From Chromera velia (Eukaryota; Sar; Chromeraceae): 10,000 bases of DNA. The translations under genes and the position numbers were made by a program. Where the stretch lies: contig JAHBMJ010004523.1 in the NCBI GenBank assembly GCA_018398765.1, positions 3,891 through 13,890 of the forward strand, in the 5' to 3' direction. The notes under the pieces were generated by a model. The model was not told the origin of the DNA, ran no database searches, and was given only the letters and a program-made list of their open reading frames with translations. Positions 5,347 to 10,000 of the stretch are shown one piece after another (position 1 is the stretch's first letter; every line of letters begins with the position of its first letter).

Positions 5347-8246
5347 GTGGTCGGTCAGATTGTAATTCTTCGCTTACATGCACACGTGCAGTACGTGAGA
5401 CAGTAACTAAAGTGTAAACGCGAAATTTGACTGACCTTTGCCGTGCAACACACATCGCCCCTCTTCAGCCTTGAAGTGTCGGCCACCTTTCCCCCCTAGG
5501 CCCATCTTTAAGTGTTTCTTCTCCTTCTGAGTCAACCACCACAGCACTAAAGAGAACAGGAGACTCAGCTCATGTAGCAGCTCCTTTCTTCCTCTCTCTT
5601 CTGTTTGACCGTTCTGACACTTGCAGTGGACCATCACAGGCATCACACCATACGTGGAGAAATCCGACTTCACCGTCTCGGGTCCGTTTGCCGTCTTTCT
5701 TTCTTTTTGCCCTTTCTTCTTCTTTCGGGTCGGACGTATCCCTATCAGAGGTTCGGGAGCTGGTCTCGTTTTGTTTCCTGGCTTGGAATTCGGTTTTGCA
5801 GTCTGCGTACCAACCTACCTACCTGCCTGCTCTGCTGAGTGTCTAGACACCCGACTTTTTGCTTGCCTTGCTGTTACGTGCGTGTGACCATTTATGCAAA
5901 TGGCTGACTTCCATGTCTGCAGGCAAGAGAAAGAACAAGACCATGAGCCTTCGTCACAAGTCCCGATTGAACGTCTGCGATCCTGGCGATGAGGGCAAGG
6001 CGGATGACGAAGTGATGGTCAAGCAGAGAAAGCACTTCGGAAACCATCTGGAATCCGGTCCGTCTATTTGCCAGTCTCTTTCTCTCTCTACAGTCTCTTT
6101 CTTGAGAAACAGCTCGTTGATGCGGGATGGGTGGGCAAGGTGTGCCTTTCACTCTGGTCTACTCGTTCGCTTCCATTCTCTCTTGATGTTTGTTTTTATG
6201 CATTGTAATTTCTGCCTTACCGTTGTTGCGTCTGTGGACCAGACTGAACCCCGCAACAATCACAAGGGAGTACGGAGATTAGATTGGTGCACGATTTCGG
6301 TACCCTATGAGTCTTCCTTCGTTTGCTTGTGTGTGTGCCTGTACCCCGGACTCATCTGTCTGCCTGTGTGTTTCTGTCTGTCCGCTGCCCCCTCGCATGC
6401 ATACAGGAATGATCCAGAAGGGACTCGAGCGCAAGTCTACCAAGGAGCAGGTGGGGGAGCCATGTGGTGTGTGTGCATGAACGTAGCATTAATTTCAACT
6501 TTTTTCTCTCTCTTCTCTCTTCTCTTCGAGGAGGGATCGAGCCGAAATGAATTCAGGTACACCGGGTCTTCGTGTGAAGTGATTTGTTGTGGTTGACTTT
6601 GTGCCCTTTTTCTCTGTCATTCCTTTGGGCCCGTCTTTCTTTTATTGCGAATAGTCCTCCTGCTGCTGTTCCTGATGGTGGTGGTGATTCTTGATCTCCT
6701 TCTCTGTGAGCTTGATCGCATGTGAGGACAGACAGACAGACATACAGACACTGCATGTGTATTGACCGCTTCGTTTCCGTTCCCCTGCCTTGCGCCATGT
6801 GAGCGCAGATTGACCGCATGACCTTCCAGCACCGAAAGAAGTATATCTCTACTGGGGACAGCGTGGGGGCAAAGCTCGCCCTGACGGCCCATGGAAGGAA
6901 GCCCTCCGTGCAGATCGACCACAAGGGCAGGTGGGTGGGTGGGTGGGTGCATAGGGGCGGGCTGATGAGGGGGCGTGAGAGATCTTTTCCAGCTGAGTGA
7001 TGGAAGGACACCAGTGGGGAGGGGAATCTGGGTGCTAACAAAAAGCCGGTCCTGTGCTTTCTTGCTGCCTAGCTTGCAAGATGGAGTTTCCCTTCATGTC
7101 TGATTCATTTTTGTATCTCTTTCCTACTTGTTCGTTACTTGTACGGTGAAGTAAGTGTATGCAAGTCATTCCCACTTCCCCCTTTTTGAACTTGATTGGA
7201 TCCAATTACCTCTGCATCCTTTGCTTTGCTCTCTCTTTATGCAGGCTGATGCCTTGGGAGGAGGCGATGATGAGGGCAGACGCTGCGAGGGCTCTCGATT
7301 CCATTGGTGAGCTTGGCTGTGTGGATGGTTTCGAGAGAGGTGCTTGGATTCTTTTGCCTCCTTTGCGAGTGTTCATTTCTGTGGTAGCTAGTAGCACCAC
7401 AGAGTTGTGCTCGCTCCGCTCATTTTTTCCCGTGAGGTAGCTTTGGTCTCTTTTCTTTTTTACTCTAGCTGAGGGCAATGGCTCGGGTGAGACGGAAATT
7501 CCAACTTCCCACTTGTTTTCTGTTTGTCTTTCTGCCAGCTGTCTGCCTTCTTTGCCCAGTTCCTGTACACGTCAAGCTCCCAAGCAGTTGATCGCTTGAA
7601 GGAACACAAACGCCCTTCCTTTCTCTTTTTTTGTTGCAGCGATGTACGAGTCCCTGAAGGCACCCACTCCCTCGAAGTCCTTCGAGGCAAAGTTCATGTC
7701 TCCCACCAAGAGCTCTGCAAACAAAGTTGTGCCCGTCAGTCGATCGGTGCTCTCTTGTCTTTTGGTTGAGCATGCAGGCACCTCTCCTTCCTGTCTCCTT
7801 CTACCAACGAGGCGCTGTTGATTCTACCGTTCCGTTGTTTCCTCTTTTTCTCTGTGTTTTCTCTGCAGTTTTCTGATTCTATCAAGCACACACTCCCCCT
7901 TAATTTGGCTTGCTCTTTACATCCTCATTGGCTTCCCCGTCCAAGGTTATCGACTTGTTCGTTCTCCTTTCCCACAAATGTAATGGAAAGATTCTGCACT
8001 GCCACCATCACAGATCAATCCGCTTTCTGAATCATCACTAGACCATTCTGCATATGTCTGTGCATGCAGAGATACGACCATCTCTTCACTGGCACCTCCC
8101 CGGCTCCTGCCCAAGAGGACGCGCCCTCCCCCTCCAGCTCCCCTGCCGGCCTGCCCACCAAGAGCCCCGTAGCTGCTGCCCCCATGGGAGCCACAGAGAA
8201 CCTCCTCCGTGCTCACGTGTCTGAACGTGCGGGGGGACGTCAGTGA
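4792..8246 (+). CDS. Basic hypothetical protein, nine exons, about 420 residues
   Basis: Exons: 4792-5346, 5627-5681, 5923-6057, 6407-6450, 6809-6930, 7245-7306, 7469-7486, 7640-7734 and 8070-8246 (stop TGA). The phases all agree and sum to 420 codons plus stop. The start is the first in-frame ATG, in the good context GACAATGA; the frame is open upstream only through a GTG. The protein is basic. Residues about 156-164 (RKKRLAKKK) and the start of exon 3 (KRKNKT) resemble nuclear localisation or nucleic-acid/filament-binding patches. Two related stretches, RRLVAK..GLHGGL near 30-44 and KRLVPK..LQHGL near 60-77, may be a weak internal repeat. The C-terminal exon is rich in Pro, Ser and Ala. There is no signal peptide or membrane segment. 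I recognise no family; a cytoskeletal, ciliary or chromatin role is possible but only a guess. Confidence 0.75.
5627..5681 (+). CDS. Exon 2 of basic hypothetical protein (possibly skipped)
   Basis: A 55-nt exon between acceptor gacacttgcag and donor G|GTCCGT reads WTITGITPYVEKSDFTVS, with strong G/C preference at third positions in this frame only. It ends in phase 1 and meets exon 3 to form a Gly codon. Its donor resembles that of exon 3. Because exon 1 also has a phase-1 donor, the exon can be included or omitted without breaking the frame. Confidence 0.6.
5923..6057 (+). CDS. Exon 3 of basic hypothetical protein
   Basis: The acceptor is catgtctgcag. The product is GKRKNKTMSLRHKSRLNVCD followed by PGDEGKADDEVMVKQRKHFG and NHLES, ending in G|GTCCGT. 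It is very basic, with a short acidic patch. Confidence 0.75.
6407..6450 (+). CDS. Exon 4 of basic hypothetical protein (44 nt)
   Basis: The acceptor gcatgcatacag itself carries a GCATGC word. The product is GMIQKGLERKSTKEQ and the donor is CAG|GTGGGG. It enters in phase 1 and leaves in phase 0, matching both neighbours. Confidence 0.7.
6809..6930 (+). CDS. Exon 5 of basic hypothetical protein
   Basis: The acceptor is gtgagcgcag. The product is IDRMTFQHRKKYISTGDSVG followed by AKLALTAHGRKPSVQIDHKG. The donor AG|GTGGGT opens a run of GGGT repeats, so several GT sites lie four bases apart. Confidence 0.75.
7245..7306 (+). CDS. Exon 6 of basic hypothetical protein
   Basis: The acceptor ctctctctttatgcag is strong. 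One base completes the split Arg codon, then LMPWEEAMMRADAARALDSI, and the donor is G|GTGAGC. It is predicted to be a short amphipathic helix. Confidence 0.75.
7469..7486 (+). CDS. Exon 7 of basic hypothetical protein: 18-nt microexon
   Basis: Eighteen bases lie between a pyrimidine-rich acceptor (tttttactctag) and a consensus-like donor (GTGAGA). It enters and leaves in phase 1 and adds EGNGS plus one split Ala. Being a multiple of three, it can be skipped without harm; the flanking exons join in frame without it. Confidence 0.5.
7640..7734 (+). CDS. Exon 8 of basic hypothetical protein
   Basis: The acceptor is tttttgttgcag. The product is AMYESLKAPTPSKSFEAKF followed by MSPTKSSANKVVP, with the donor CCC|GTCAGT. 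It contains Ser/Pro pairs (TPS, MSPT) of the kind used by proline-directed kinases; this is a pattern only. Confidence 0.7.
8070..8246 (+). CDS. Exon 9 (terminal) of basic hypothetical protein
   Basis: The acceptor gtgcatgcag carries a GCATGC word. 58 codons and TGA follow: RYDHLFTGTSPAPAQEDAPS, a Pro/Ser/Ala-rich stretch, then GATENLLRAHVSERAGGRQ. Very high third-position GC supports coding. The tail is probably disordered. Confidence 0.75.
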   Translation, partial: RYDHLFTGTSPAPAQEDAPSPSSSPAGLPTKSPVAAAPMGATENLLRAHVSERAGGRQ

Positions 8247-9335
8247 GGCACTGTCTGCCCTTTTTCGGATGAAAACATCCAGAGGGAGGGTGGAGGGCCT
8301 TTGGGGGTGACTGCGGAGAGTGGAGGAGATTTGACGGTTTGTTGATGGTGATTGAAAATGACTGAGGGTGGGCTCACTTCAGCCGATTTGCCGTAGGCAA
8401 AGAGAGTGGGAGAAGGAGGGAAGGGAGACCAGCTAGCAAGTGAGTCAAGAAGGTTGTTGGGGATGCGCGCATGAATGATACGACAGCACAATTGTGAGAA
8501 GGTGCATGCATGGCATTTGTCTCCGAAAAAAAAAGTGCAGACCAAAAGGAAGAGGGAATTCAGTCAATGATGTCCGAACAGGGAGACAACGAGAGGGAGG
8601 GGGGGAGGAGAAGGGACGGCTGTTTTTTGAGTGATACCCTTTCTCATAGCGAGAGGAAGGGTCGGGCTTTGGGTGTCTTCTTCGGCGCCAGGAGAGGGCC
8701 TAGCGAGACTCCTTGGCATGATCCTCTTATCTTTCTTCTTTTGCTATTTGGACCTCTATCCCCTACCTGTGGATTCACAAGCAAGCATTACTATTTCTCT
8801 GTCTGTCTGTAAATCTTCTCCCTGTCTGTATGTTTCTCTCATGGCCTCCCTTCTCTGAGCGTCTGCACGGGTGCATGTGCAAGGTCAGCCCGCAATACGC
8901 CCATCAAGGTATCTGAAAACGTACAGAGTCTTCTTTTGAATTGAATGAAACGAGGAATGGATGATTGGTCGTAGAGAATGAGTACACTCTCTCATGCTGT
9001 CGATGAGACATACGAGCGTGCATCGGGCAACTGAGTACATAAGCGAATGGAGGGAAGGCCGTTGTGCAAAAAGAGTCTGCGGCTTTGTCTATTGTATTCA
9101 TGTTGCTCGTCATGCTCTCTGACACTCGTAGGGACCTGCAAACGTACACTCGGTCAGCATCTAAGTTCGATCCTCTTGCACGCGTCGCTCCTGCATGCAG
9201 GCCAGTTCCTACCCTGTATACTGCATAGCTTGCAGGCTTTGCAACGTATGCCGCGCCGTGTGCTTACAGATAGCCTTTTTGAATCTTTTGATCCACAAGT
9301 TGACAGTTTGATTCTGTTTTACACACCCTGCGCAC
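8247..9335. other. Downstream flank, no gene seen
   Basis: This flank of the plus-strand gene has mixed composition. It must include the 3' untranslated region, but I see no AATAAA signal. Purine-rich stretches (8577-8615) and TCTG words (8800-8830) occur. Open frames here lack coding character and splice context. A perfect 12-bp palindrome, CCTGCATGCAGG, lies at 9190-9201. Confidence 0.5.
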
Positions 9336-9770
9336 GTTAAATGCACGTTGATAAAATTTCCAGTCTATAACTAGGTCTATAATTTTTTTACTAAGTCAAA
9401 AATATTGTATAAGCAATCCACTATCATTTTTTTACTTAATAGAAAGTACTAGAGAAAATAATACATTATATACTAACTCAACTAGTTACTTATAGTTAGT
9501 TACTCAGCTATTGAATAATCAGGTATTCAGGTTTATCAAACGAAGCTTGATAACTTTTGAATAACTTGATCATACCATGATATAATTAGGCCACTCGGCT
9601 AGCCACTTGGCAAAGAACGTATACTATTCTAATAATTCTATAATTTCTATTTGGTATGACAGTGAAAGCCCGTTTGAAAATCATTAATTTAATCTAAAAT
9701 ATAATCTATATACGATTTTTATCATCATAATCATCATCATCATCATTATAATTATTATTATTGATCGGCC
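9335..9770. repeat. AT-rich block, possible decayed repeat element
   Basis: Composition changes abruptly from roughly half GC to strongly AT-rich, with many direct and inverted short words such as TAGTTACT and TATAACTAG. It ends in an ATC/ATT repeat (9721-9762). A simple-repeat tail beside AT-rich sequence is common for old retroelement 3' ends, but no transposase or reverse transcriptase frame is visible, so the call is tentative. Confidence 0.4.
9721..9762. repeat. ATC/ATT trinucleotide microsatellite
   Basis: Imperfect ATC units pass into ATT units over about 42 bases. Confidence 0.9.
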
Positions 9771-10000
9771 TATAGACCATCATGCAATGTATGAGTCTAG
9801 GACAATGTTGTATTGCCCCTTTGCCAGACCTGCATCATACAATGGGAGGAAGGCTTCATGATAATACCTGTAAACACCCTACACCTAGAAGATACTTTCT
9901 CAATCGCTGATGCCGTTTAATTCCTTCTGTGAAAGGAGTGTAACGACTGCAACTAGGACTGCAACAGAGACTCTTAGGCAGTAGAGGCAGACAAGAAGAC
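9771..10000. other. Right edge, no gene seen
   Basis: Mixed-composition sequence after the AT-rich block. I see no coding frame, tRNA box or clear repeat. It may be the flank or body of the same repeat. Confidence 0.4.

Noticed and set aside
6248-6285. Possible exon after tgtggaccag on the plus strand
   Set aside because: The phase required by exon 3 gives an immediate TGA, and exons 3 and 4 join without it.
7869-7945. Possible exon after ttctctgcag on the plus strand
   Set aside because: Its length of 77 nt breaks the frame between exons 8 and 9, and third-position bias is weak.
9047-9340. 97-residue open frame downstream
   Set aside because: Leu/Cys/Ser-rich without coding bias, splice context or recognisable domain.

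Overview
The window looks like nuclear DNA of an intron-rich unicellular eukaryote. I see two protein genes cut into short exons by GT..AG introns with CT-rich acceptors, abundant microsatellites, GC content near one half over the genes, and no bacterial operon or Shine-Dalgarno logic. The frequent GCATGC words, which are a known binding motif of apicomplexan AP2 factors, together with the overall texture fit an alveolate such as a chromerid (Chromera or Vitrella type). That placement is inference and could be wrong.

Layout. A minus-strand gene occupies about 1-4165 and probably runs off the left edge. Its first exon encodes a signal peptide, a Ser-rich and then very acidic linker, and a GS..DLDFT motif typical of the nucleotidyltransferase (pol-beta-like) fold. 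At least eight further exons follow, down to about position 405. A 626-bp divergent promoter (4166-4791) separates it from a plus-strand gene (4792-8246) that I rebuilt as nine exons with compatible phases. That gene encodes a basic protein of about 420 residues with no domain I recognise and a Pro/Ser/Ala-rich tail. From 8247 to about 9335 I see no gene. From about 9335 to about 9770 the composition turns sharply AT-rich and ends in an ATC/ATT microsatellite, which suggests a repeat or decayed mobile element. The last 230 bases return to mixed composition without a gene.

How the parts relate. The two genes are head to head and share one upstream region, which holds three GCATGC sites within 50 bp, so co-regulation is possible. 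Nothing in the proteins shows that they act together. The secreted nucleotidyltransferase-like protein is the most interesting item. Several splice-site oddities also deserve a look: an 18-nt microexon, a G-quadruplex motif at a donor, palindromes at both ends of one intron, clustered alternative donors, and one exon whose reading phase does not match its neighbours.
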